Of a DNA stretch of 64,000 bases, positions 51,038 to 59,325 are shown in pieces. Both the position numbers and the translations under genes were made by a program. The stretch comes from Micropruina sp. Lineage in GTDB: Bacteria; Actinomycetota; Actinomycetes; Propionibacteriales; Propionibacteriaceae. The stretch covers positions 620,001 through 684,000 of the forward strand of contig JADJVZ010000014.1 in assembly GCA_016716635.1 (NCBI GenBank). The letters run 5' to 3'. The notes beneath the pieces were generated by a model. It worked only from the letters and a program-made list of their open reading frames with translations. It was not told where the DNA came from and searched no databases. Positions within the stretch are counted from its first letter, which is position 1. Each line of letters opens with the position of its first letter.

Positions 51038-51052
51038 ATCCGACCTTCCGTC

Positions 51053-51065
51053 GAATAAATAATAC
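51053..51065 (-). promoter_or_regulatory. GntR-type element before the KDPG aldolase gene
   Basis: GTATTATTTATTC on the minus strand lies 16-28 bases upstream of the ATG and shares GTATTAT with the other three elements. TATTAT could be the -10. The -35 would overlap the end of the DUF5107 gene and is not clear. Confidence 0.6.
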
Positions 51066-51079
51066 AATAGTGCGAGTGC

Positions 51080-54000
51080 CTAGAGTCCAGTGGCGAGGTC
51101 GATGGCGTCCGGTTCGTTCGGATCGAGCGACAGCACGGCGGCGATTCCCTCGGCAGCAGCTGCCCGATCGCCCATAGCGGCCGCGATCTGAGCGCGGATC
51201 ACGGCGCCGGTGATCCGATTGCGCGCAGCCAGGTCCTCGTCGAACAGCAACAGGTTCGGCAGCGAGGTGGCGAAGTAGTCGATCGTGGCCGGAGCCTCGG
51301 CTTGTTCCGTGGCCGCCGCCATGATCGCCGTCGCTGCCTGCCTGGCCGCATCCTCGTCCCCGAGCCGTCGCAGCGCCACGAGGGAGGCATACGACCGCGT
51401 GCTGGCCGCGGCTACGGCCATGCCGATGAAGTCGCCCTCTTGCGCGGCGGCCGTCCGGTAGGCCGTCTCGGCGCCAGCCTCGTCGCCGGCAAGCCGTCGA
51501 ATGTCGCCGTCCACGACGAACAGCTCGGCGGTGTTCGCGAGCGGATGCCGGTCCTCGCCGAGGTGGATCGGCAGGTGCCAGGCGTTGTCGAGGTGCGTCC
51601 GGGCGAGCGTGGCGTCCCCGGCCGCCAGCGCGCGGCGGGCCAAGGTGAGGTGCGTCCGCTCCCAAACCCGCAGCACCGCCCCTTCGCCGCCCTCCCAGGG
51701 CTGGAACTGGTGCTCGTTGAGGAACTGCTCAGCCTCGGCTGCCTCGCCGAGCGCGAGCAGCAGCGCGGCGTATTCGACGGCCAGATCGTCGCGAGCGCGG
51801 ATCATGGCACCCGCGGTGGCGAGGCGAGCCAGGCGCTTAGCGGGCGGCTCCCCCATCCGTTTGGCGAGCTGATCGCGCTCGAACCACAGGCGGCCCGAGG
51901 TGGGGGCGAGGGCGAGGGCGCGGTCATAGCAGGCGACCGCCTCGGCCGGATCGTGTTGGACGTTGTACGCCCCGACCCCACGATTTCGCAGGCTGACCGG
52001 ATCATCGACGGCGACCTGCCACTGCGCGATGGCCTCGATCTGCCGGTCGTGGGCGTAGAGCCAATGGCCCAGCAGGGCGGCCGGAAGCGGGGCCTCGGGG
52101 TATCGGGCGCGGAGGCGCTGCAGCATGAGGGCGTCGGCCAAGCGTCCGGGGAAGCAGCCCTCGCTGGGGGCTTTCGTCGCCGCGACCAAGGCAGCCTGGG
52201 CACTGGCTTCATCGCCACGACGGGCCAGGAGGTCGGCACGGTGCAGATGGATCAACGGACGTTGACTGCCCAGCCCCGGCAACGGATGCGACGCATCGCG
52301 CGCGGCGGCGGCTTCCAGGCTGCGGAGGGCGGCCTCGGTGGCACCGGCGGAGGCGTACTCCAGAGCGACATCGAGGAGCACCCCCGCGTCGACGGCGAGA
52401 GCAAACCCCGCCAGATCGGCGAGCCAAGCGTCCAACGGGTCGGCGGCGCGGGCGTCCGCCAAGACCTCATCGGCCTGCTCTGCGCGGCCGAGGCGACGCA
52501 ACGCGAGCACCTGATGAGCGCGGGCTTGGCCCTGAGAGGCGTCGAGGGCGAGCACCTCGTCGGCGTGCCGCAGCGCCTCCCCCGGACGTCCGCCCGCGGC
52601 AGCGAGACGGGCCATCGCCAGGCCGGCGGCGACGCGCCACTCGTTGTTCCAGGCCGCCTTCGCGAGGGCGTCGTAAGCCTCCGTCGGACGCTCGAGCCCG
52701 ACCAGCACCACCCCTCGCAGGTAATGGGCTTCGCCGTTGGCGGGGTTGACGTTCCAGGCGGTCTCGCGGGCGAGCATGGAGTCGATTTGCGCCAGCGCCT
52801 CGGCCAGCTGACCGCGGCCGTAGGCGCGCTTGGCGAGTCCGAGCAGCGCCCGGGATTCGCCGGGGTCACGGCGGAGCATCTCGTTCCAATAGGCCTCCGG
52901 CGACCGGGTGGCGTGGCGGTATTGGGCGAGGTGTTGGGCGATAAAGGCCAGCTCGTCGATGGTCCCCACGAGGTCGGGGGCGGTGGGCTCGACGGCCTGC
53001 CGAACGTCCACGGGGGCGGCGTCGGTGGCCAACGCGTAGGTCAGGATTTCGACACCGTCGGACTCGATATCGAGGACGGCCCGGCGCTTGTCGGCGCCGG
53101 GCGTCCAGGGGGCGACGAGTCGAACGGGATGCCCGGGGCCGGTTTCGGCCGTCGTCGTCCAGGTCGTCCTGCCCTCAACGCGAAGGGTGGCGGTGACCGT
53201 CCGGGGGCTGTTGGTGACCAGGCCGAGGCGCAGTTCGTCCCCCTCGATCACGCAACTCAACGCGGCCTCCCGCGTGGCCTGCTGTGCGGGGCCGATCGCC
53301 CGGATCGGGTACCAGTACTGCGAGAACGTTTTGGTCTCGCCGGGGGTGAGGAAGCTGAAATCGGGCTGGTTGTCGGTGTAGACGCCCGCCATCAGCTCGA
53401 CGTAGGGGCCGTCGCCGTCGGTGAGGTTACGATCCCAAGCCCAGCCGAAGGGCGAGTTGCCCCAGGTCCACTGCTTCTTGCCAGGAGCCACGTGATGGTC
53501 CGCCCAGTGGATGAACCCAGCCTCCACGCCGTGGTCGTACCCGCCGAAGAAGTCGAAGCGGGAACCGATGCACATGTACGAGGTCGGCACGGGGATGTTG
53601 CGATACCAGTCGAGGCGGTCGGCGTCCGGATGTTCGGGCGTGACGCGCGAGGGGTAGTTGATGCCGTAGTAGTCGCCGTCGGACCGGGGAAAGGTGGTGG
53701 TGGCGCGACGGGCGTGGTCGGCCACCATGGTGACGTCCTCGGGGAAGAACGACTGGTAGTCGTCCCCGGCCTTCGCGGCGACGTTGGCCCACCACAAGAA
53801 GGTCTGGACGGTTTCCGTGCGGTTGATCAGTCGGACGCGCAACTCGACCAACGAGGACCCTGGACGGAGCCGGACGCCGTGAACCGAGCGCATCCGCTGC
53901 AAGGGATCGTGGTCCGAGCACCAGACGGTCGCCGAGCCGTCGTCCTCGTACTCGATCTCCCAGCTCACCGGCAGGTAGGTGCCGGGGCGGTGATGCTGGG

Positions 54001-54412
54001 GCCAGTTGAACTCGACGCCACCCGAGATCCAGGGGCCGGCGAGGGCGACCATGGCGGGCTTGATGACGTTGTTGCGGTAGAAGAAGTCGTAGCCGTTCGT
54101 CTTGTCGAACCCGATGTGGATGCGTCCACCCAACTCGGGAAGCACCACCAGCCGGACGAATTCGTTCTCCAGATGAAGCGCCTGCCAGGTGCGCGGAGCC
54201 TTGGTCGCTGCCACCCGCTCGGCGAACGGCAGCGGGTACACGCGGCCAGAGGATCCCTGGTAGACGCGACGATCGAGAAAGGCGGGGTAAGGCTCGGGGT
54301 CGAGAACGTCGTAGGTGTCGATCACCAGCGGCTCAGCCCACGCGGCGACCCGCTTGTCGGCTAGCTCCGCGGGGACGTCCGGCAACGTGATCTTCGATTC
54401 CATCTCGCTCAT
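51080..54412 (-). CDS. DUF5107 domain and TPR protein
   Basis: A 1110-residue cytoplasmic protein with no signal peptide. Residues 1 to about 430 form the DUF5107 domain, a mutarotase-like beta-rich fold (RIHIGFDKTNGYDFFYRNNVIKP; GGVEFNWPQHH; conserved Trp and His in GKKQWTWGNSPFGWAWDRN). A beta linker follows, then helical TPR-like repeats from about 500 to 1100 (LLGLAKRAYGRGQLAEALAQID; AVACYDRALALAPTSGRLW). Similar proteins occur in plant-polysaccharide loci and are suspected carbohydrate-active enzymes, but I cannot assign a reaction. Divergent from an AraC regulator and directly upstream of KDPG aldolase, on the same strand. Confidence 0.85.
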   Translation of the reverse strand: MSEMESKITLPDVPAELADKRVAAWAEPLVIDTYDVLDPEPYPAFLDRRVYQGSSGRVYPLPFAERVAATKAPRTWQALHLENEFVRLVVLPELGGRIHIGFDKTNGYDFFYRNNVIKPAMVALAGPWISGGVEFNWPQHHRPGTYLPVSWEIEYEDDGSATVWCSDHDPLQRMRSVHGVRLRPGSSLVELRVRLINRTETVQTFLWWANVAAKAGDDYQSFFPEDVTMVADHARRATTTFPRSDGDYYGINYPSRVTPEHPDADRLDWYRNIPVPTSYMCIGSRFDFFGGYDHGVEAGFIHWADHHVAPGKKQWTWGNSPFGWAWDRNLTDGDGPYVELMAGVYTDNQPDFSFLTPGETKTFSQYWYPIRAIGPAQQATREAALSCVIEGDELRLGLVTNSPRTVTATLRVEGRTTWTTTAETGPGHPVRLVAPWTPGADKRRAVLDIESDGVEILTYALATDAAPVDVRQAVEPTAPDLVGTIDELAFIAQHLAQYRHATRSPEAYWNEMLRRDPGESRALLGLAKRAYGRGQLAEALAQIDSMLARETAWNVNPANGEAHYLRGVVLVGLERPTEAYDALAKAAWNNEWRVAAGLAMARLAAAGGRPGEALRHADEVLALDASQGQARAHQVLALRRLGRAEQADEVLADARAADPLDAWLADLAGFALAVDAGVLLDVALEYASAGATEAALRSLEAAAARDASHPLPGLGSQRPLIHLHRADLLARRGDEASAQAALVAATKAPSEGCFPGRLADALMLQRLRARYPEAPLPAALLGHWLYAHDRQIEAIAQWQVAVDDPVSLRNRGVGAYNVQHDPAEAVACYDRALALAPTSGRLWFERDQLAKRMGEPPAKRLARLATAGAMIRARDDLAVEYAALLLALGEAAEAEQFLNEHQFQPWEGGEGAVLRVWERTHLTLARRALAAGDATLARTHLDNAWHLPIHLGEDRHPLANTAELFVVDGDIRRLAGDEAGAETAYRTAAAQEGDFIGMAVAAASTRSYASLVALRRLGDEDAARQAATAIMAAATEQAEAPATIDYFATSLPNLLLFDEDLAARNRITGAVIRAQIAAAMGDRAAAAEGIAAVLSLDPNEPDAIDLATGL

Positions 54413-54488
54413 TCTTGGACGCTACGCGCTCGAACGCTGGCAACTCTAGGCATAAGCTGCGCCGAACTTGCACAATACTCTGGTGGCC

Positions 54489-55343
54489 ATGAAACGCAGC
54501 GGATTCCCCGGGCAACGCCTCGAGGTGCTCCCCGGGCCTCGCGTCCGGCAGGCTCTCGACCATCCGGTTCTTTCCCGCCTGTTGGTGACCGACTGCGGCT
54601 ACTTTCCGCAGGCCCGTGGGCATGGGCGGGTGCGTCCGCACGGGAGCCCGCAAACGATCCTGATCGTCTGCACCGCCGGTCGCGGGAAGGTCCGCGTCGG
54701 CGACTCGGAGCTCACGGTGGGACCGGGCGACACCCTGGCCATCCGCGCCGGCACCGCGCACGCCTACACCGCCCACCCCGACCAACCCTGGACGATCTGG
54801 TGGGTGCACGTCACAGGCGCCGACGCCGACGCCCTCGTCGATGCCGCCGGCTTCGAGGCGGACCGGCACGTCATCCGTCCAGCCAGCCTGGAACAGACGG
54901 TGGATCTGATCCGCCAGGTGATCGACGCCGTCGGCGTGGACGATACCGACGCCAGCCTCCTGTCGGCCTCCGGCGCCGCCTGGCATCTGCTGGCCAGCCT
55001 GCGGCAGCCCGTCCTGCACCCCGAAGACACCCTCGAAATGGCCCGGACGTTCATCTTGGAGCACCTCGCTGATCCGCTCACGGTCGAGGACATCGCCGAC
55101 CACGTGCACCTATCACCGTCGCACTTAGCCGCCGTGTTCAAGGCGGGCACCGGCATGGGTCCGATCACCTATCAAGGGGTGTTACGGATGCGTCGGGCCC
55201 GGCAGTTGCTCGACAGCACCACCCGCTCGGTGACCGACGTGGCGGCCTCGGTGGGCTACGCCGATCCGGCGTACTTCTCAAGGCGGTTTCGACAACTTCA
55301 CGAGCTCAGCCCCCGTCAATACCGAAGTTCCCCGAAGGGCTGA
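54489..55343 (+). CDS. AraC-family transcriptional regulator
   Basis: A 284-residue regulator. An N-terminal cupin-like ligand domain (RGKVRVGDSELTVGPGDTLAIRAGTAHAY) precedes two C-terminal helix-turn-helices (TVEDIADHVHLSPSHLAAVFKAGTG and SVTDVAASVGYADPAYFSRRFRQLHELSPRQYR). It is divergent from the DUF5107 gene and probably activates it in response to a sugar. ATG 54489 is chosen; a TTG and a GTG lie in frame just upstream and the promoter is so close that a leaderless mRNA is likely. Confidence 0.9.
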   Translation: MKRSGFPGQRLEVLPGPRVRQALDHPVLSRLLVTDCGYFPQARGHGRVRPHGSPQTILIVCTAGRGKVRVGDSELTVGPGDTLAIRAGTAHAYTAHPDQPWTIWWVHVTGADADALVDAAGFEADRHVIRPASLEQTVDLIRQVIDAVGVDDTDASLLSASGAAWHLLASLRQPVLHPEDTLEMARTFILEHLADPLTVEDIADHVHLSPSHLAAVFKAGTGMGPITYQGVLRMRRARQLLDSTTRSVTDVAASVGYADPAYFSRRFRQLHELSPRQYRSSPKG

Positions 55344-55365
55344 TCCGAACCCCGCGAGGGCTGCT

Positions 55366-55674
55366 TTAGACCAGCAGCGCCAGCATGAGCCCGGCGAAGG
55401 CCAGGGCGATCGAGCCGATATAGAGCCGCAGCGTGAACTGGTAATAGGTCGCCGGGTCGCGCGTGCCGATATTGGCGTTGAGCATCCGGTAGAGGGTCAG
55501 GCACATCAGCACCACGGCCAGCACGATGTCGCCCAGGATGATCGCGTCCGCGAGATCCTCGATCGGCTGGCCCGACCGGATCCCCCATCCCGCGAGAAAG
55601 TTCAGCAGGAAGCCGAGCATGATGCCCAATGACGTGACCATCGGTTGGCGATAGTCCTTGAGTTCTCCGTGCAT
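55366..55674 (-). CDS. Small three-helix membrane protein
   Basis: 102 residues with three hydrophobic segments (MVTSLGIMLGFLLNFLAGWGI; AIILGDIVLAVVLMCLTLY; LYIGSIALAFAGLMLALLV). No recognised catalytic motif. It lies 16 bases downstream of the agmatine deiminase-like gene on the same strand, so the two are probably co-transcribed. Function unknown. Confidence 0.75.
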   Translation of the reverse strand: MHGELKDYRQPMVTSLGIMLGFLLNFLAGWGIRSGQPIEDLADAIILGDIVLAVVLMCLTLYRMLNANIGTRDPATYYQFTLRLYIGSIALAFAGLMLALLV

Positions 55675-55689
55675 GGGTGCGACTCCTGA

Positions 55690-56832
55690 TCAGAGGGCTG
55701 GTTGCTGCTGGGTGGAACAGTGGATGCCGCCGCCACCGGCCGCGATCCCGTCCACGTTCAATTGGACGACCTTGCGCTGGGGAAACAGCGCCGCGAGCGC
55801 GTCCCGGGCCGCAGCGTCGGCGTCGGCATCCCCGAACTGGGGTGCAATGACGCCGCCGTTGCACAGGTAGAAGTTGATGTACCCGGCCGCGAAATCCTCG
55901 CCCGGATCCTGCTCGCGGAGGGTCCTTGGCGCGACCAAGGGCGTGACCACGAGGGGCTTGCCGGTGACGTCCGTGGCGGCCTTAAGTATGTCGAGATGTG
56001 CCCGTGTCACGGCGTAGTCAAACGACGCCGGATCGTTGTCGAGCGCGGCGACGACCTGGCCGGGGCCGACGAAGCGGGCGTAGAAGTCGGTGTGGCCGTC
56101 CGTAATGTCCTTGCCCGCGATCCCGGGCAGCCAGATGACCTTGCGGATGCCGAGCAGGCGTCCGAGTTCAGCCTCGACGTGGGGTTTGGTCCAGCCGGGG
56201 TTGCGATTGGCGTTCAGCACGCAACTCTCGGTGATGATCGCCGTCCCTTGGCCGTCCACCTCGATGGCACCACCTTCGAGGGTCAAGGTGGTGGTGAGGG
56301 GCGTGGCCTTCGCGTCCGCGATGACAGCCGCGGCTACTACGGCATCGTGGGTGTGGGCCTGCTTGCCACCCCACCCGTTGAAGTTGAACCCCACGCCACC
56401 CAGGGCCGAACCGTTGGTGACGAAAACCGGCCCGGTGTCGCGGACCCACAGGTCGTCAATCTCGACCGGCAGGAGCCGGACGGCCGGGTCGAGAAGAGTG
56501 CGGGCAGCGTCCTGTTCGCTCGGACGGACGAGCATCGTCACCGGCTCGAACGTCACGATCGCGTTCGCGATGTCGGCGAGATTCTTCCGGACCACCGGGA
56601 CCAACTCCGCGCCCCAAATCGCCGCGCTCGGGCCGAAGGCCATCCAGGTTCCGGCGTGCCGCATGCCCTCGTCCGGCATCACCCACGCAGGGGTCGACGC
56701 GCTCGGGGTGGCCGAGGTCGGCACGGTGGACGCGGATTCCGAGGGCGCGGGCGTATGACTCGAGGCCGCGCATCCGGCCAAGAACAAGGGTGCCGCTGCC
56801 AGCATCGATCGGCGCGTCAGAGTTCTAGGCAT
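55690..56832 (-). CDS. Exported agmatine deiminase-family lipoprotein (PAD_porph)
   Basis: A 380-residue guanidine-group-modifying enzyme. The catalytic residues are visible: DLWVRDTGPVF, EGGAIEVDGQGT, the histidine in TDGHTDFYARF, and Cys372 in GGGGIHCSTQQQ. It should hydrolyse agmatine or peptidyl-arginine to ureido product and ammonia. Most agmatine deiminases are cytoplasmic; this one has a twin-arginine-like signal (TRRSMLAAAPLFLAGC) and lipobox at Cys21, so it acts outside the membrane. The ATG at 56832 is chosen; a GTG seven codons upstream is possible. Confidence 0.9.
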   Translation of the reverse strand: MPRTLTRRSMLAAAPLFLAGCAASSHTPAPSESASTVPTSATPSASTPAWVMPDEGMRHAGTWMAFGPSAAIWGAELVPVVRKNLADIANAIVTFEPVTMLVRPSEQDAARTLLDPAVRLLPVEIDDLWVRDTGPVFVTNGSALGGVGFNFNGWGGKQAHTHDAVVAAAVIADAKATPLTTTLTLEGGAIEVDGQGTAIITESCVLNANRNPGWTKPHVEAELGRLLGIRKVIWLPGIAGKDITDGHTDFYARFVGPGQVVAALDNDPASFDYAVTRAHLDILKAATDVTGKPLVVTPLVAPRTLREQDPGEDFAAGYINFYLCNGGVIAPQFGDADADAAARDALAALFPQRKVVQLNVDGIAAGGGGIHCSTQQQPAL

Positions 56833-56960
56833 CCCGCCAGAGTGTCCTGCCACCGTCCGTTGCGCAAACTCCCCTCATCAGCCGTCCGCGCCACCCCATA
56901 TTCCGACGCCCGACCCCACGACCGAGCCACCGACGCTCGACGTTGGAGGGGGCTTCGCAA

Positions 56961-57013
56961 AAAGATGGTGTTGATTTCTTCCGGAGGGTCAGGAAGAAAT
57001 CACCACCATCTTT
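56961..57013. terminator. 22-bp hairpin after the NmrA-like gene
   Basis: Arms 56961-56982 and 56992-57013 pair with one mismatch around a nine-base loop. On the minus strand the stem ends in CTTTTTGCG, a short T-tract, so it works as a rho-independent terminator for the gene at 57024-57878. Confidence 0.85.
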
Positions 57014-57023
57014 CTGAGCGGGG

Positions 57024-57878
57024 TCAGCGCGGGTCCCAGGCGGCGCGGTTGTCCTGGACGAACTGGGCCAGGCGCGTTGCCGGGCTACCGGTGAGCTTCT
57101 GGATCGAGTGGTTTGGCAGCGCTGACACATTGAGCCGCACCACTCGATGGATCATCTTCTGGACGTCGAGATAGTCCTGCGGGTAGCCCTCACCTCGGAG
57201 GCGCTCGAGGTACTGATCCTCGCTCGGACGGCCGTAGCTGATCGGGCGTCCGAGCACGTCGGTCATGATCCGGGCGACATCGGTGTACGTCAGGGACTGC
57301 TCCCCGGAGAGCGTGTAGGCCTTGCCGACGTGGCCCGGTTCCGTGAACACACTGGCCGCCACCCGGCCGATGTCGCGGGCATCGATGAAGGCGGTTCGGG
57401 CACCTCCCGCCGGGACGAACAGAACGCCCCGCTGCCTGATGTCGGACGCGTAGGCCGTGACGAGGTTCTGCATGAAGAAGTTCGGCCGCAGCATGGTGAA
57501 AGGGGCGCCCGTGCGGCGCAGGTACTGCTCGACCGCGAAGTGAGGGGTGCGACGGTTGCCCTGGACGCCCTGCAGCGACAGGAAGACGATCTGCCGGACG
57601 CCCTGTCGGCGCGCGGCATCGATGACGGGGATCAGCGTGGATTCGACATCGGCGATGGCCGGCGGCCGCATCAAGAAGAGCCGATCCACGCCCGCGAGCG
57701 CACGCTCGTGTTCCGCTACCGAGAATCCGAAATCGAATTGCCTCGGAGTGACCCCCTCCGGACACTCCTGATTCGCCGGATCGCGGACGCCCGCGATCAC
57801 GGGCTCGCCCCTCCGCGCGAGTTCCCGGACCACCGCCGATCCCACGATTCCGGTAGCGCCGGTGACGAAAACCGCCAT
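57024..57878 (-). CDS. NmrA-like NAD(P)-binding protein
   Basis: A 284-residue atypical SDR of the NmrA/QorB type. It has the cofactor loop VTGATGIVGSAVVREL, FLMRPPAIADV, and the YTDVARIMTDVLGRP segment near the C-terminus. Such proteins reduce quinones or act as redox sensors. No catalytic tyrosine in YxxxK arrangement is evident. The ATG at 57878 has GGAGG upstream and is preferred over an in-frame extension. Probably monocistronic. Confidence 0.85.
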   Translation of the reverse strand: MAVFVTGATGIVGSAVVRELARRGEPVIAGVRDPANQECPEGVTPRQFDFGFSVAEHERALAGVDRLFLMRPPAIADVESTLIPVIDAARRQGVRQIVFLSLQGVQGNRRTPHFAVEQYLRRTGAPFTMLRPNFFMQNLVTAYASDIRQRGVLFVPAGGARTAFIDARDIGRVAASVFTEPGHVGKAYTLSGEQSLTYTDVARIMTDVLGRPISYGRPSEDQYLERLRGEGYPQDYLDVQKMIHRVVRLNVSALPNHSIQKLTGSPATRLAQFVQDNRAAWDPR

Positions 57879-57904
57879 GACACCTCCGCCCCTCGCCGCC
57901 ATTC

Positions 57905-57974
57905 AACGTTGCTGGCGTTGAGCGTGTTTGCTGGCGATATATCGCCAGCAAGGAACACTAACGCCAGCAACGTC
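57905..57974. repeat. Long palindrome with GCTGGCG modules
   Basis: Arms of about 35 bases meet at GCGATATATCGC and carry the same GTTGCTGGCG and TTTGCTGGCG modules as the hairpin at 37965-38032. It lies between the start of the NmrA-like gene and the 3' end of the ROK gene, so it may terminate the latter. Confidence 0.75.
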
Positions 57975-58010
57975 AAAGAAAGTGGCGCGAAGCCTGGCCA
58001 AGCCGGGCCT

Positions 58011-59177
58011 TCAGCGGGCGAAGGAGGCGGGATCCCGTAGCAGGGGTTCGAAGGCCAGGCCGGCGGCACCAACCAGCAGTAGCCGGTCGCTCAAGTCGGC
58101 GGGAACGATCCGGACCCCTTCGCGCGAGGGGGCCAGCGTCGCGGCGGCCACTTCACGGTCGAGCAAGTCGGGGTCAAACGCCAAGAGCGCGGCGAGGAAG
58201 CCTCCCAGCGCGATGACCTGCGGGTTGAGAATGTTGATGACCGCAGCAATCGCGGATCCGAGGTGTGCCAACTGACGGTGCGCCACCGCCAAGGCGGGCT
58301 GCGGCGGCGTGTGGAGCAGAGCCGTCGCCAGCCGGTCCGCCGACGACTCGTCCAACCCCAGAGCAGCCAAGAGCTCGGCGCGGGTGACCAGCGATTCGAG
58401 GGTTCCGGCGATCCCGGCGGAGTCGAGGGCCGGCGAACTCGCGATGCGGATGTGACCGATCTCCCCGGCATAACCAGACGTTCCGCCCAGCAGAGCCCCA
58501 GCGATGATGACACCCCCGCCGATGCCCGAGGCACCCCCGTTGAGGTAGACCAAGTGGTCCTGGCCCCGTCCGGAGCCGAACCGATGCTCCGCCCACGCCC
58601 CCAAAGCGGCGTCATTGGCCAGCGCCACGGGGAGGCCGCTGAGCTCGGTGAGGGGTGCGGCGAAGGGCTCGTCCCGCCACCCAAGGTGCGGGGCGTTGCG
58701 GACGACGCCCTCAGCCGTCTGCACCTGCCCGGGCACGGCCACCCCGATGCCGACCACCCGCAACGCGGCTAACTCGACCTCCATGCCCGCGAGCACCGCG
58801 GACGTGATGCTGAGCACCTCGGCGACCGAGGGGATGCGGTCGTAGGCGTGCCGGATCACCCGCCGCACCGTGCCATCGAGACCTACGAGACCGAGGGTGA
58901 GGGCGTCGATCTCGGGGTTCACGGCGATGGCGACCACCTCGGGACGCACGTGGACCACCGGGCTGGGGCGACCGGCCACTCCGAGAGCAGCGGGGTCGCG
59001 CTCCTCGGCCAACCCCAACTCGACAAGGTCGGCAACGAGGCTGGCCATGGTGGAGCGGTTCCGGCCGGTGGCGCGGGCCAGCACCGCCCGAGAGCTCGGC
59101 CCGTTCACATAGAGCAGGCGCAGCACCGCGGACAAATTGGCGCGCCGCACCTCTTCGGCCGTGCCTCTGCTCGCCAT
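58011..59177 (-). CDS. xylR: ROK-family repressor, probable xylose regulator
   Basis: A 388-residue ROK protein with an N-terminal winged helix (SSRAVLARATGRNRSTMASLVADLVELGLA) and a kinase-like domain (VGIGVAVPGQVQTAEG; LANDAALGAWAEHRFG; GGASGIGGGVIIAGALLGG; AGEIGHI). The CxCGxxGC zinc motif usual in ROK regulators is missing: after AGEIGHI the sequence is SSPALDSAGIAGTLESLV. It is divergent from xylA and so the probable xylose repressor. The Shine-Dalgarno GGAGG is present near the start region. The zinc loss suggests a divergent subgroup, as in actinobacterial XylR. Confidence 0.88.
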   Translation of the reverse strand: MASRGTAEEVRRANLSAVLRLLYVNGPSSRAVLARATGRNRSTMASLVADLVELGLAEERDPAALGVAGRPSPVVHVRPEVVAIAVNPEIDALTLGLVGLDGTVRRVIRHAYDRIPSVAEVLSITSAVLAGMEVELAALRVVGIGVAVPGQVQTAEGVVRNAPHLGWRDEPFAAPLTELSGLPVALANDAALGAWAEHRFGSGRGQDHLVYLNGGASGIGGGVIIAGALLGGTSGYAGEIGHIRIASSPALDSAGIAGTLESLVTRAELLAALGLDESSADRLATALLHTPPQPALAVAHRQLAHLGSAIAAVINILNPQVIALGGFLAALLAFDPDLLDREVAAATLAPSREGVRIVPADLSDRLLLVGAAGLAFEPLLRDPASFAR

Positions 59178-59275
59178 ACGTCCTCGTCCCGTCTTCGATC
59201 ACCACCTGGAGGTAACGACTCGTCCCGGCAGGGGGAACTTATCGTTCCCGGACCTCTAGACACTAGCCCATTCCC

Positions 59276-59305
59276 GAGTTATGTTTATGTCCACAACATT
59301 TACTC
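59276..59305 (+). promoter_or_regulatory. Imperfect dyad in the xylR-xylA intergenic region
   Basis: GAGTTATGTT and AACATTTACTC face each other around nine bases, 21 bases before the xylA ATG. The AT-rich centre (TTATGTTTATG) is a likely repressor site, similar in style to xyl operators. Confidence 0.55.
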
Positions 59306-59325
59306 CCAAATGATCGGACCTCGCA

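Noticed and set aside
51302..54364. A 1020-codon open frame on the plus strand
   Set aside because: Antisense to the DUF5107-TPR gene, whose protein has clear domains. The plus-strand product is arginine- and glycine-rich without motifs.
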